Assembly (NCBI RefSeq): GCF_016405855.1
Contig: NZ_JAEFCA010000012.1
Coordinates: 16,286-80,285 of the forward strand
Direction of reading: 5' to 3'
DNA length: 64,000 nt
Source of the DNA: Flavobacterium sp. IB48
GTDB lineage: Bacteria; Bacteroidota; Bacteroidia; Flavobacteriales; Flavobacteriaceae
Within the stretch, counting starts at the first letter, position 1, and each line of letters begins with the position of its first letter. Position numbers and translations under genes: made by a program. The notes beneath the pieces are model-generated. The model worked only from the letters and a program-made list of their open reading frames with translations, did not search any database and was not told the origin of the DNA. Positions 24,553-33,656 of this stretch are shown piece after piece.

Positions 24553-26724
24553 ATGAAATACTATCTTTTTATTGTTGTTTGTTTTTTTAACTCGTTTTTG
24601 TATTCTCAAGCCAAAAAGAATACGGATAGCGTCATGTATTATAACAAGCTCGCTAATTCTAATCTTAACAATAAAAAGTTCAATCAAGCAGTTTACTACA
24701 CTGAAAAATCGATTAATTTTTGTGAAGAAAATGGCAAAAAAGAGAATCTTGCAAATCAGACTTTTAAGCTTGGTAAAATTTATTATAACCAAGGAAAATT
24801 TGAAGAAGCTTTAAAAAACTTCCATAAAACAGTTTCTTTATTTGACACTTTAAAACCAAGCTGTACAAAAGTTTTGGCATTGCATTATATTGGAGTAGCC
24901 AATACAGCAAAAGGCGATTACAAAACGGCTAGTGTCTATTATACGAAAGCCACAGATTTACTAAAACAACTAAACATTAATGATAATGCCGCAGTTTTAG
25001 ATTATCAGAAAGCTTTGGCATTTAAGACTAATAATGATCTTAAATCGGCAGTAAAAACTCTTAAAGCCATCACCAAAAAGCCGGATAACAATGCAATTAT
25101 AAAAACCAAAATAGATGCATATTATCAGCTTGGACTAATTGAGGGACAGCTTAAACGAAATGATTCGGCAATGATTTATTTTGACAAAGCATTAGATTAC
25201 AATACCAAAATAAATGATTTTACCAAGAAATCTAAAATCGTTCTAGCAATTAGCCAATATTACAAACAAAATAAAAATTATGATCTAGCGTATTCGTATT
25301 TAGACGAACATTACCAGCTTGAAAATTATATTTTAAAATTAAAGAATGCCAAAATTGATTTGGATGAATTCTCAAAATTCAAAAAAAATCAATCTTTAAA
25401 CAACACCATTAAAAAAGAAAGCGAAGAAAAATTTCAGCTCAAAACATATCGCTATTCTAAGTTGGTTAGTATTCTGGCAATTGCTTTAATTTCAATTTTA
25501 TCTCTTTTGAGTTTAGCATTGTACAAAAACAATATCATTAGAAATCAGAATAATTTATTGCTTCGAGAAAAGAACAAAGAATTGATTTTGGCTAAAAACA
25601 AAGCAGAAAAAGCATCAAAAGCCAGATCTGAATTTTTATCTACAGTAAGCCATGAACTCCGGACGCCATTGAACGCCATTAACGGAATAACCCATATTCT
25701 ACTTGAAGACAAACCAAAGAAAAAGCAATTAAAGTACTTAGAATCTTTAAAATTCTCTGGTAATTATCTAACTACTTTTATCAATGAAATTTTAGAAATT
25801 AATAAAATTGATTCGACTAAAGTTGAAGTTGAAAATATCAGCTTTAATTTGAAAGAACTACTTTTTAATATTCAAAGTTCATTAAAAGAACTAGCAACTG
25901 CCAACAAAAATTATTTCAATCTAGAAATAGACAAAGCAATTCCAGACAATCTAATTGGTGATCCGACCAAATTATCTCAGATTATATTAAACTTAATCAA
26001 CAATGCTTTAAAATTTACTCAAAACGGACATGTAAATGTTATTGCAAAATTGTATTCGCAAGAAGGAGAAGAAGCAACAGTTTACTTTGAAATTGTGGAT
26101 ACTGGTATTGGAATTCCTGAGGATAAACTCCAAACTGTTTTTGAAAGTTTTTCTCAAGGCTCTATAGAAGTAAATAGAAAATACGGAGGAACTGGCCTTG
26201 GATTAACTATCGTAAAAAAATTAATCGAACTCTTAGGAGGCGAAATAAAACTAAAAAGTGAAGTGGGCAAAGGTTCTACATTCACCTTTAAACTAAATTT
26301 TAAAATTAACAACGAACCATTGGAAGTAATTGAAGAAGTAAAACCTTATAACGACAAACAATTGAAAAACAAATCTATTTTATTGATTGAGGACAACAAG
26401 ATCAATCAAATGATCACTCGCAAAATGCTAGAAAACAAAAACATTACCTGCGAGATTGTTGACAATGGAGAAGATGCTGTCGAACTTTTAAAAATCAAGC
26501 GCTTCGATATGATTTTAATGGATGTTCATCTTCCTGGTATTAACGGAACTACAGCAACTAAATTGATTCGTGAATTTGACAAAGCAACTCCAATTATTGC
26601 CTTAACAGCAATTTCGCTTGACGAAAACCGAGATATGCTTCTTTCTTTTGGAATGGATGATGTTATTACCAAACCTTTTGTACCAGACGAATTCTACAGC
26701 ACTATTGCTAAGTTTTTTGATTAA
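24553..26724 (+). CDS. Hybrid sensor histidine kinase with periplasmic TPR domain
   Basis: 723 residues from ATG 24553. A signal peptide (MKYYLFIVVCFFNSFLYSQ) is followed by tetratricopeptide repeats over residues 30-270, a membrane helix at about 305-325 and a short coiled coil. HisKA has SHELRTPLNAI with phospho-acceptor His367. The ATPase has N, G1 and G2 boxes (NLINNALKFT, DTGIGI, GGTGLGLTIVKKL). A C-terminal receiver domain has DDNK-like EDNK, phospho-acceptor Asp657 (MDVHLPG) and the conserved Lys in ITKPF. No output-domain regulator is adjacent, so the downstream target is unknown. Confidence 0.93.
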   Translation: MKYYLFIVVCFFNSFLYSQAKKNTDSVMYYNKLANSNLNNKKFNQAVYYTEKSINFCEENGKKENLANQTFKLGKIYYNQGKFEEALKNFHKTVSLFDTLKPSCTKVLALHYIGVANTAKGDYKTASVYYTKATDLLKQLNINDNAAVLDYQKALAFKTNNDLKSAVKTLKAITKKPDNNAIIKTKIDAYYQLGLIEGQLKRNDSAMIYFDKALDYNTKINDFTKKSKIVLAISQYYKQNKNYDLAYSYLDEHYQLENYILKLKNAKIDLDEFSKFKKNQSLNNTIKKESEEKFQLKTYRYSKLVSILAIALISILSLLSLALYKNNIIRNQNNLLLREKNKELILAKNKAEKASKARSEFLSTVSHELRTPLNAINGITHILLEDKPKKKQLKYLESLKFSGNYLTTFINEILEINKIDSTKVEVENISFNLKELLFNIQSSLKELATANKNYFNLEIDKAIPDNLIGDPTKLSQIILNLINNALKFTQNGHVNVIAKLYSQEGEEATVYFEIVDTGIGIPEDKLQTVFESFSQGSIEVNRKYGGTGLGLTIVKKLIELLGGEIKLKSEVGKGSTFTFKLNFKINNEPLEVIEEVKPYNDKQLKNKSILLIEDNKINQMITRKMLENKNITCEIVDNGEDAVELLKIKRFDMILMDVHLPGINGTTATKLIREFDKATPIIALTAISLDENRDMLLSFGMDDVITKPFVPDEFYSTIAKFFD

Positions 26725-26743
26725 CAAAGGTTCTTATGAGATA

Positions 26744-27766
26744 CTAAGATTCTAAGTTTTCTTTTACATACTCTAAAATCGTAGCATCGAAGTCTTGCTG
26801 ATGGTTGATGAATGAACTTTTTATTGGAAGATAATACAATTGAGAAACCAATTTTGAATCTTTTAAACGCACATAATCTTTCTCGGTTGTAACTATTTTT
26901 CTGCCGTTTGCTTTAACTTGAATTGAATCTAGATCCGCATCAGAAAAATGATGATGATCTGGAAAAGTCAAACATTCATCGTTTTCATTCTTTAAATAAT
27001 CAAAAAATGGTTTTGGTTTCGCAATTCCGGCTAAAAGAATTTTTGATTCTGATTTAATTTCGTTAACGGAAATTTTTTCATTTTTACCGTAAATCACATT
27101 ATCATAATCAATAAAACTAAAAAATAGCTTTTGCTTGTAATTAAGCTTCAATCTTGATCTAATCGCAGTTTGTTCTTCTTCAGTTAAAATACTTGGACAT
27201 TTTGTAACGACCACGATACTGGCTCTTTCTGCTCCACTCCTACTTTCTCTCAAATTTCCTGTCGGCAGCATAAAATCATCTGCAAATAAATCTCCATAAG
27301 AAGTAAGCAAAATGTAAAAACCTGCTTTTACTTTTCGATGCTGATAGGCATCATCGAGCAAAACAATTTCAGGTTTTTCTTTTTGCGAAAGCAGTTGCTG
27401 AATTCCATTTGTACGATTGGCGTCAACAGCAACCATTACATTTGGAAATTTTTGATAAAACTGAAAAGGTTCGTCGCCCAAAATTTCAGCATTCGAATTT
27501 TCATCAGCCAAAACAAAACCTTCCGATTTTCTTTTATAACCGCGACTTAAAGTTGCCACTTTATATTTATCAGATAATAATCGAATCAAATATTCTATTT
27601 GAGGAGTTTTCCCAGTTCCGCCAACGCTTAAATTTCCAACTGCAATAACAGGAAGATCAAATGAAGTTGATTTTAAAATTCCTTTATCAAAAAGAAAATT
27701 GCGGATTGAAGTAATGAATCCGTATAAAATGGCGAAAGGGAAAAGTAATTTTCGAAGTAAGTTCAT
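26744..27766 (-). CDS. lpxK: Tetraacyldisaccharide 4'-kinase
   Basis: 340 residues. Phosphorylates the 4' position of the lipid A disaccharide at the inner membrane. An N-terminal hydrophobic helix precedes the P-loop VGNLSVGGTGKTPQIEYL (residues about 43-60). Further motifs are LSRGYKR, LGDEPFQF, VLLDDAYQHRKV and the second half with TTEKDYVRL. Convergent with the histidine kinase, 19 bp apart; the stop lies in a short repeated string (CTAAGATTCTAAG), also found at 31213-31225. Confidence 0.95.
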   Translation of the reverse strand: MNLLRKLLFPFAILYGFITSIRNFLFDKGILKSTSFDLPVIAVGNLSVGGTGKTPQIEYLIRLLSDKYKVATLSRGYKRKSEGFVLADENSNAEILGDEPFQFYQKFPNVMVAVDANRTNGIQQLLSQKEKPEIVLLDDAYQHRKVKAGFYILLTSYGDLFADDFMLPTGNLRESRSGAERASIVVVTKCPSILTEEEQTAIRSRLKLNYKQKLFFSFIDYDNVIYGKNEKISVNEIKSESKILLAGIAKPKPFFDYLKNENDECLTFPDHHHFSDADLDSIQVKANGRKIVTTEKDYVRLKDSKLVSQLYYLPIKSSFINHQQDFDATILEYVKENLES

Positions 27767-27820
27767 TTTACGAAAGTATAATTTTTTTCGTTAATTTGTT
27801 TGAGGTTTTGCCACAAGTCG

Positions 27821-27856
27821 AAGAACTTGAAACTTGAAACCTAAAACTTGAAACAA
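27821..27856. repeat. Tandem AACTTGAAAC units
   Basis: Three direct, near-identical copies of AACTTGAAAC lie between the divergent lpxK and NIF3 genes. The same unit forms palindromes at 3223-3286 and 35763-35888. Confidence 0.6.
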
Positions 27857-27864
27857 ATCTTAAA

Positions 27865-28959
27865 ATGAAAATCAAAAATATTATATCGGTTCTTGAAGAA
27901 ATGGCTCCTTTGGCCTATGCCGAAGATTTTGACAATGTTGGACTTTTAGTCGGAGATTCTGAAACCGAATGTACGGGAGTTTTAGTTTGTCACGATGCAT
28001 TAGAAAATGTAATTGACGAAGCTATTTCTAAAAACTCTAATCTAGTCGTTTGCTTTCACCCGATATTGTTTTCTGGAATTAAAAAAATCACAGGTAAAAA
28101 TTATGTGGAACGCGCCATTTTAAAAGCAATTAAAAATGATATAGCTATTTATGCCGTTCACACAGCTTTAGACAATCACTCGGCAGGAGTTAATAAAATA
28201 TTTTGTGATGCTTTGGGTCTGACAAATACTAAGATATTAGTTCCTAAAAATAATTTCATCCAAAAATTAGTTACTTATACAATTCCTGATAATGCAGATA
28301 AAGTTCGCAAAGCATTATTTGAAGCGGGCGCAGGAACAATTGGCAATTACGACAATTGCAGTTTTAACTCTGAAGGAGTTGGAACATACAAAGGAAATTC
28401 TGAAAGCAATCCTGTAATCGGAGAACGCCACAACTTAACCGAAACGCAAGAAATAAAAATCGAAGTTACGTTTGAAAAGCACTTGCAATCCCGAATTTTA
28501 AAAGCTCTTTTTGCAAATCACATTTACGAAGAAGTAGCTTATGAAATTTACAATCTTGAAAATTCTCATCAGAATATTGGTTTAGGAATGATTGGCGAAT
28601 TTGAAGTTGAAATGGATGAGAAAGACTTTCTTCAGTTTGTAAAAGAAAAAATGATTGCCGACGGAATTCGCCATTCTGCTTTTTTAGGAAAAAAAATCAA
28701 AAAAGTCGCTGTGCTAGGAGGTTCAGGAAGTTTTGCAATTAGAAATGCAATAAGTTCTGGAGCAGATGCATTTTTGACTGCCGATTTGAAGTATCATCAG
28801 TTTTATGAAGCCGAAAACAAGTTACTTTTGGCAGATATTGGTCATTTTGAGAGCGAACGCTATACAAAAAATTATATTGTTGATTATCTTCGAAAAAAAA
28901 TTCTTAATTTTGCAATCATTTTATCGGAAGAAAATACAAATCCAGTTAAGTACTTATAG
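27865..28959 (+). CDS. NIF3-like dinuclear metal centre protein
   Basis: 364 residues. The two halves of the NIF3/DUF34 fold are separated by an inserted PII-like domain (residues about 125-230, VTYTIPDNADKVRKALFEAGAG). Metal-binding residues are seen in VCHDAL, CFHPILFSGIKKI and AVHTALDNHSAGVN in the first half, and in ADLKYHQFYEAE and DIGHFESE in the second. GTP cyclohydrolase and pyrophosphatase roles have been suggested for the family but the true substrate is not settled. It is followed after only 3 bp by the coiled-coil protein, an association I recall as conserved. Confidence 0.92.
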   Translation: MKIKNIISVLEEMAPLAYAEDFDNVGLLVGDSETECTGVLVCHDALENVIDEAISKNSNLVVCFHPILFSGIKKITGKNYVERAILKAIKNDIAIYAVHTALDNHSAGVNKIFCDALGLTNTKILVPKNNFIQKLVTYTIPDNADKVRKALFEAGAGTIGNYDNCSFNSEGVGTYKGNSESNPVIGERHNLTETQEIKIEVTFEKHLQSRILKALFANHIYEEVAYEIYNLENSHQNIGLGMIGEFEVEMDEKDFLQFVKEKMIADGIRHSAFLGKKIKKVAVLGGSGSFAIRNAISSGADAFLTADLKYHQFYEAENKLLLADIGHFESERYTKNYIVDYLRKKILNFAIILSEENTNPVKYL

Positions 28960-28962
28960 AAT

Positions 28963-29742
28963 ATGACGAATACGAAAGAATTAAGTGTTGAGGACAAGTT
29001 AAGAGCAATATATGATTTACAGCTTATTGACTCTAGAATTGACGAAATCAGAAACGTTAGAGGAGAACTTCCTTTAGAGGTTGAAGATTTAGAAGATGAA
29101 GTTGCAGGTTTAAGCACTCGTTCAGAAAAACTGAAAGGTGAACTTGAAGTGATTGAGGAGCAAATCAAAGCAAAGAAAATTGCTATTGAGGAGCATAAAG
29201 AAGTGATCAAGAAGTACACAAAACAACAAGAATCAGTACGTAACAACAGAGAATTTAATTCTTTGACAAAAGAGGTTGAATTTCAAGAATTAGAAATTCA
29301 ATTGGCTGAAAAGCAAATCAAAGAAATGAAAGCTTCTATCGAGCACAAAAAAGAAGTTATTTCTAATTTAAAAGAAAAACTTGATGCTAAAAGCTCTCAT
29401 TTAAAACATAAAAAATCTGAATTAGATGCTATTATGGCTGAAACTCAAAAAGAAGAAACTTTCTTAACTGAGAAATCTGCTGAATTTGCTGCACAAATCG
29501 AAGACAGATTATTGGCTGCTTACAACAGAATCAGAAGCAGTGTTCGTAACGGATTAGCTGTAGTTTCTATCGAAAGAGGAGCTTCTGCTGGATCTTTCTT
29601 TACAATTCCACCTCAAACTCAGGTTGAAATTGCTTCAAGAAAGAAAATCATCACTGATGAGCACTCTGGAAGAATCTTAGTTGATACACAATTAGCTGAA
29701 GAAGAAAAAGAAAAAATGGAACAATTGTTCACAAAATTCTAA
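28963..29742 (+). CDS. Coiled-coil zinc-ribbon-family protein (DUF164-like) lacking the zinc Cys
   Basis: 259 residues. A long antiparallel coiled coil (residues about 15-180) leads to a C-terminal module with the family text SFFTIPPQTQVEIASRKK and GRILVD, which in homologues is a four-Cys zinc ribbon. Here the four Cys positions read S208, S211, D232 and S235, so zinc cannot be bound in the usual way. It is the immediate downstream partner of NIF3. The family is proposed to act in nucleic acid binding or flagellar chaperoning in other phyla; no such role is implied here. Confidence 0.88.
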   Translation: MTNTKELSVEDKLRAIYDLQLIDSRIDEIRNVRGELPLEVEDLEDEVAGLSTRSEKLKGELEVIEEQIKAKKIAIEEHKEVIKKYTKQQESVRNNREFNSLTKEVEFQELEIQLAEKQIKEMKASIEHKKEVISNLKEKLDAKSSHLKHKKSELDAIMAETQKEETFLTEKSAEFAAQIEDRLLAAYNRIRSSVRNGLAVVSIERGASAGSFFTIPPQTQVEIASRKKIITDEHSGRILVDTQLAEEEKEKMEQLFTKF

Positions 29743-29748
29743 ATATCA

Positions 29749-29777
29749 AGTCCCGATTAAATCGGGACTTTTTTTTT
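29749..29777 (+). terminator. Terminator after NIF3/coiled-coil operon
   Basis: Perfect 10-bp stem AAGTCCCGAT / ATCGGGACTT (29749-29758 with 29761-29770), loop of 2, followed by seven T. Confidence 0.9.
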
Positions 29778-29787
29778 ACGTTTATTT

Positions 29788-29878
29788 TGCCACGAATTCC
29801 ACGAATTTTCACAAATTATTTTTTTAATCTACTCCTTTGAGAATAAAAAATTCGCTCCAATTTGTGTAATTCGTGGCA
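29788..29878. repeat. Palindromic GCCACGAATT-type repeat, long spacer
   Basis: The left part 29788-29817 and right part 29859-29878 are imperfect reverse complements centred on TGCCACGAATT / AATTCGTGGCA, with a 41-bp spacer. It belongs to the same family as 12375-12432. It lies between the terminator and the hydrolase gene. Confidence 0.65.
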
Positions 29879-29911
29879 GACCTTTTTTTATCTTTAGAAA
29901 AAATTTAAGTT

Positions 29912-30772
29912 TTGGGAATTAAAAAAGGAATTCGGTTCATCACATTAAAATCAGTTGGATCTTACATTAACTTTTTGAGTTATGTTCGTCCGCAAAAAGC
30001 TATGGAACTTTCTTATGCTCTTTTTAGCCAGCCTCGAATTGGCCGATTAAAAAAAGAGGAACTTCCAAAAGTTTTACGACATACAGAAACAGAAATATTT
30101 CATCATAATGAACATCATTTTCAAACCTATATTTGGAAAGGAAATGAAACCAAAATTCTATTAGTGCATGGCTGGGAAAGCAATGCTGCACGATGGAAAA
30201 AAACCTTACCACATCTTCAAAAATCCGGAAGCACCATTATTGCAATTGATGCGCCTGCACACGGACAAAGTAGCGGAAAAGAATTTAATGTGCCACTTTA
30301 CGCCGAATTTATCAATAAAGCTGTAGAAAAATATCAGCCAGAAATTATAATTGGGCATTCTATTGGCGGAGCGGCCTGCGTTTATCATCAATATTTGTTT
30401 CCGAACACGAGCATTAACAAAATGGTTGTTCTTGGCGCTCCTTCTGATTTAAAAACTTTGATCGACAATTATATCTCAATGCTGAGTTTGAATAGAAGAA
30501 TGTTGTCTTTATTAGAAAACAAATTTGTTAACCGTTTCAATTTTAAACTGGAAGATTTTTCAGGACAAAAATTTGCATCTCAATTTACTATTCCTGGCTT
30601 TATTGCTCATGATACTTCAGATAAAATCGTAGCTTTTGAAGAAGGAAAAAAAATAGCCAGCAGCTGGAAAAACAGCCAGTTTATCGAAACCAGCGGTTTA
30701 GGTCACGGAATGCATGATGATGGATTGTATGACAAAGTGATTGAGTTTTTGTTTAGCGAGCAAAGCTCTTAG
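29912..30772 (+). CDS. Alpha/beta hydrolase
   Basis: 286 residues. Alpha/beta-hydrolase fold: oxyanion strand and turn KILLVHGWESNAARW, TIIAIDAPAHGQSSG, and the nucleophile elbow IIGHSIGGAACVYH (GxSxG with catalytic Ser). Asp is likely in FIAHDTSDKIV and His in GLGHGMHDD near the C terminus. The frame opens with a stop just upstream, so the start is TTG 29912; ATG 30002 would remove 30 residues before the core. Substrate unknown. It lies alone between two repeat-rich intergenic stretches. Confidence 0.82.
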   Translation: MGIKKGIRFITLKSVGSYINFLSYVRPQKAMELSYALFSQPRIGRLKKEELPKVLRHTETEIFHHNEHHFQTYIWKGNETKILLVHGWESNAARWKKTLPHLQKSGSTIIAIDAPAHGQSSGKEFNVPLYAEFINKAVEKYQPEIIIGHSIGGAACVYHQYLFPNTSINKMVVLGAPSDLKTLIDNYISMLSLNRRMLSLLENKFVNRFNFKLEDFSGQKFASQFTIPGFIAHDTSDKIVAFEEGKKIASSWKNSQFIETSGLGHGMHDDGLYDKVIEFLFSEQSS

Positions 30773-30855
30773 ACACAAAGTGACAAAGACCCAAAGGAAC
30801 AAAGCTTTTTTTTATTTCACTTATAATTCATAACTCATAATTCATAACTCAAAAA
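30771..30855. repeat. ACACAAAG and TTATGAATT repeat units
   Basis: 30771-30800 is a set of degenerate ACAAAG units (like 13504-13579 and 37331-37357); 30822-30855 contains the reverse complement of the TTATGAGTTATGAATT string found at 3907-3950. Confidence 0.5.
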
Positions 30856-30856
30856 G

Positions 30857-31204
30857 ATGAGTGCTGTAATTTTTGAAGTCATTCCCAACGAGGGAAAGAA
30901 AGAAGAATATTTAGATATCGCTGCAAATTTAAAACCCGAATTAAGTCACGTTGATGGTTTTATTTCAATAGAAAGATTTCAGAGTCTAGCTGATCCTGGA
31001 AAAATTTTGTCTTTATCTTTTTGGAAAGATGAAGAAAGCATTCAGCAGTGGAGAAATCTAGAAATGCATCGTGCAGCTCAGGCAAAAGGCAGAAATGAAG
31101 TTTTCAAAGATTATCATTTACGAATTGCAACTGTGATTCGTGATTACGGAATGTTTGATCGAAAAGAAAATCCACAAGATAGTTCGGTTTTTCATGATTC
31201 CTAG
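30857..31204 (+). CDS. ABM-domain (antibiotic biosynthesis monooxygenase fold) protein
   Basis: 115 residues. Ferredoxin-like dimeric alpha-beta barrel: MSAVIFEVIPNEGKKEEYLDIA, VDGFISIERFQSLADPGKILSLSFWKDEESIQQWRNLEMHR and a helix with NEVFKDYHLRIATVIRDYG. Proteins of this fold act as small monooxygenases, heme-degrading enzymes or isomerases; the signature alone does not say which. The heme-uptake locus is far away (42-46 kb), so no link is claimed. Confidence 0.83.
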   Translation: MSAVIFEVIPNEGKKEEYLDIAANLKPELSHVDGFISIERFQSLADPGKILSLSFWKDEESIQQWRNLEMHRAAQAKGRNEVFKDYHLRIATVIRDYGMFDRKENPQDSSVFHDS

Positions 31205-31234
31205 AAAAGGTGCTAAGATTCTAAGCTACTATCT

Positions 31235-31246
31235 CGATAGCTATCG
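31235..31246. repeat. 12-bp perfect palindrome CGATAGCTATCG
   Basis: A self-complementary 12-mer between the ABM gene and rluF, flanked by CTAAG-type repeat strings; the left string CTAAGATTCTAAG (31213-31225) is identical to 26744-26756. Confidence 0.5.
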
Positions 31247-31321
31247 GGACTAAGTTTTTTTTTCAAAGATCTGAAATTTAAAGTCTGAAATCTAAAATTC
31301 CAAGATGTCTAAACTTTTGTC

Positions 31322-31329
31322 TACTTTTG
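31322..31329 (+). promoter_or_regulatory. -7 box for rluF
   Basis: TACTTTTG fits TAnnTTTG. Only 4 bp separate it from the ATG at 31334, which implies a leaderless or nearly leaderless transcript. Confidence 0.4.
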
Positions 31330-31333
31330 CAGT

Positions 31334-32170
31334 ATGGAAGAAAATTTAAAACGTCTTAATAAATTTATTGGTGAAACGGGATATTGTTCTCGCCGTGAAG
31401 CTGATAAATTAATTGAAGAAGGACGCGTAACTATAAATGGTTCGGTGGCGGAAATGGGAACTAAAGTTTCGCCAGATGACGAAATACGTATTAATGGTAA
31501 ATTAATCGTAGAGAAAAACGAAAAATTGGTTTATTTAGCTTTCAATAAGCCTGTCGGAATTGAATGCACGACTAACCTTGAAGTTAAAAATAATATTGTT
31601 GATTATATTAATTATCCAAAACGTATTTTCCCAATTGGACGATTGGATAAAGCCAGTGAAGGATTAATTTTTATGACCAACGACGGTGATATTGTAAATA
31701 AGATTCTTCGTGCCAGAAACAACCACGAAAAAGAATATACTGTTACGGTAAACAAACCAATTACAGATCGTTTTATTCAGAGGATGGGGAATGGTGTTCC
31801 TATTCTTGATACGGTTACCAAAAAATGTAAAGTCGAACAAATTAGCAAATTCACTTTCAAGATCATTTTAACGCAAGGATTAAACCGTCAGATTAGAAGA
31901 ATGTCTGAATACTTGGGTTATGAAGTTACTGCCTTAAAACGTATTAGAATCATTAACATCTCTTTGGATGTTCCTGTTGGAAGATATAGAGATTTGACAG
32001 ATGCTGAAATAAAAGAATTAAATCAGTTAATTGAGCCTTCTAGCAAAACGGAAGAAGCCAGCTTTCCTAAAACTGAAAGTTCAACTTCAAACACTGCAAC
32101 TCCAACCAGAAGAAAAGCATTTATTTCAAAACACGATCCTAGATTTAAAAAAAGAGGAGATAATAAATAA
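31334..32170 (+). CDS. rluF: 23S rRNA pseudouridine synthase RluF-type
   Basis: 278 residues. An N-terminal S4 RNA-binding domain (RLNKFIGETGYCSRREADKLIEEGRV) precedes the RsuA/RluBEF catalytic domain with GRLDKASEGLIFMTNDGD (catalytic Asp in RLD) and LTQGLNRQIRRM. RluF modifies 23S rRNA near U2604; the subfamily is inferred from IRRMSEYLGYEVTALKRIRI. The tail after residue 240 is Ser/Thr-rich and low complexity, ending in a basic patch (FISKHDPRFKKRGDNK). Followed by a strong hairpin. Confidence 0.92.
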   Translation: MEENLKRLNKFIGETGYCSRREADKLIEEGRVTINGSVAEMGTKVSPDDEIRINGKLIVEKNEKLVYLAFNKPVGIECTTNLEVKNNIVDYINYPKRIFPIGRLDKASEGLIFMTNDGDIVNKILRARNNHEKEYTVTVNKPITDRFIQRMGNGVPILDTVTKKCKVEQISKFTFKIILTQGLNRQIRRMSEYLGYEVTALKRIRIINISLDVPVGRYRDLTDAEIKELNQLIEPSSKTEEASFPKTESSTSNTATPTRRKAFISKHDPRFKKRGDNK

Positions 32171-32200
32171 AAAAATCCCATTCGTTTGAATGGGATTTTT
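32171..32200. terminator. Bidirectional terminator rluF / DUF4173
   Basis: Stem AAAAATCCCATTC / GAATGGGATTTTT (32171-32183 with 32188-32200) lying between convergent genes, with A on the left and T on the right. Confidence 0.9.
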
Positions 32201-32203
32201 TTA

Positions 32204-33598
32204 TTATTTCTTTTTATCTAAAAAATCATAGTATAATGCTTTAGATAAAAAACTAGCCTCTTGATAATTTAAAATCATTTCTTCTCTGACTGATTCTGCA
32301 TATTTCCCGTCTAAATTGTTCTTTTGGAAGTATTCTCTTCGAGCCTCATCATTAAAATTTAAACCGCTTAAAAAAATAGGCGAAACTCCCTTATTTACTG
32401 AGATATTATAATTGGTAATTATGTTTCCCCAATTTACATAACTGCATAAAAGTACAGTCCCGTAAAAACACCAAACCATCTGATTTACTAAATAAACATT
32501 GGTTTTTTGTTTTGTAATTTTCAAAAAAGTGTATACCAAACCAATAATTGCCAAAATAAGAAAAGCGTAAACTCCCAAACGTTTATAGGTTAAACCAAAA
32601 AATGAAACATACTCTGAATTTTTGATGATGGTACTTACAATCAAAATTCCATTTAGAAAAATCCAGATTTTAGCAAGTGTTTTAAGAAGTGTTGCTTTTT
32701 TATCAAAATTGAATCCGCCTTTGAAATAAAACATAATTACACCAACTGCCATGAGAATCGAAAAGATAACAGAATTTACTCTTTCATGTGTATCAGAACT
32801 AAGTTTAGAAGCCTGTGCTGTCACTACTTCAAAAAACTGCTCATAATTATACGTTCCGATAAAAACTAAAAGCATAATATTTAACAGAAACAGGGTAATT
32901 ACACCGCTTTTTCTTTCGAAGTCCAAATCTAAAAAAGAAAAAGTACTTTGATTTTTCACTTCAGAAATATTGCTAAAATCATTGTTTAATTTCGGATTGT
33001 ATTCATAACAGGCATCTGGAACCCAATAATTCCAAAAACTGAATGAAATGTAAAATCCTAAAATACTGATTCCGATTAATTGCGGTAAATCGATATCTAA
33101 TTCGTAATCCGTAAATAATGAAGAGAAATGATCACTTCCAAAAGAATACACAATAAAAAACAATCCGAGAAAAACAATTGGAATCAAAACAAACGCCACT
33201 AGTTTTTTAGCAAAATCATTATGGATTTTTCGCTCTGGAAGCCATTGGTGAAACATAAATATTCTACCTACAGAAGCAAATCCGTTTAAGAATATTAGTG
33301 GAAAAACCTGAATCATCTTGAGTTCTCCATTTTGAGTTTTGAATTGCAAAAATATAATTGATAAGGCTAAGGCAAAGAATGAGGCTGCATCTCCGTACCA
33401 AGCAAAGGCAAAACAAGATAAAATAGAGGTCATTACAAGAACCAAATGTGATCTGTCGACCATCTTTTCCTGATAGAAATAACTAATCAAGAGCGTAAGA
33501 ACTACACCGAAAATAGAAATATTGATTCCAACAGATTCGTTGTAAAAAAGCAGTAAAAAAACCGCTGTGCAAGCTAAAATAAATTGATGTTTTTTCAT
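32204..33598 (-). CDS. DUF4173 family membrane protein
   Basis: 464 residues from ATG 33598 (an in-frame ATG at 33625 lies within a 21-bp palindromic motif and is less likely). About a dozen hydrophobic segments, a polar stretch near residues 215-235 (NPKLNNDFSNISEVK) and a conserved C-terminal part with YFQKNNLDGKYAESVREE. The organisation fits DUF4173, a Bacteroidota/Firmicutes multispan family of unknown function. It is the last of three minus-strand genes with a membrane protein and a winged-helix regulator, and likely under that regulator. Confidence 0.8.
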   Translation of the reverse strand: MKKHQFILACTAVFLLLFYNESVGINISIFGVVLTLLISYFYQEKMVDRSHLVLVMTSILSCFAFAWYGDAASFFALALSIIFLQFKTQNGELKMIQVFPLIFLNGFASVGRIFMFHQWLPERKIHNDFAKKLVAFVLIPIVFLGLFFIVYSFGSDHFSSLFTDYELDIDLPQLIGISILGFYISFSFWNYWVPDACYEYNPKLNNDFSNISEVKNQSTFSFLDLDFERKSGVITLFLLNIMLLVFIGTYNYEQFFEVVTAQASKLSSDTHERVNSVIFSILMAVGVIMFYFKGGFNFDKKATLLKTLAKIWIFLNGILIVSTIIKNSEYVSFFGLTYKRLGVYAFLILAIIGLVYTFLKITKQKTNVYLVNQMVWCFYGTVLLCSYVNWGNIITNYNISVNKGVSPIFLSGLNFNDEARREYFQKNNLDGKYAESVREEMILNYQEASFLSKALYYDFLDKKK

Positions 33599-33611
33599 TG
33601 TTTTAAATCTA

Positions 33612-33632
33612 AAAGTACTTTGCATTTCAAAG
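33612..33632 (-). promoter_or_regulatory. 21-bp palindromic motif upstream of DUF4173
   Basis: It contains AAAGTACTTT (a perfect palindrome) overlapping an inverted repeat CTTTG-N5-CAAAG. 19 of 21 bases match the element at 34571-34591, in front of the first gene of the same cluster. It could be the binding site of the winged-helix protein encoded between them. Confidence 0.6.
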
Positions 33633-33656
33633 TTTATGGGTAAAAAAATAGCGTTA

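Noticed and set aside
28884..29246. Ser-rich minus-strand frame opposite NIF3 and the coiled-coil gene
   Set aside because: Antisense of the acidic coiled coil; spans two real genes.
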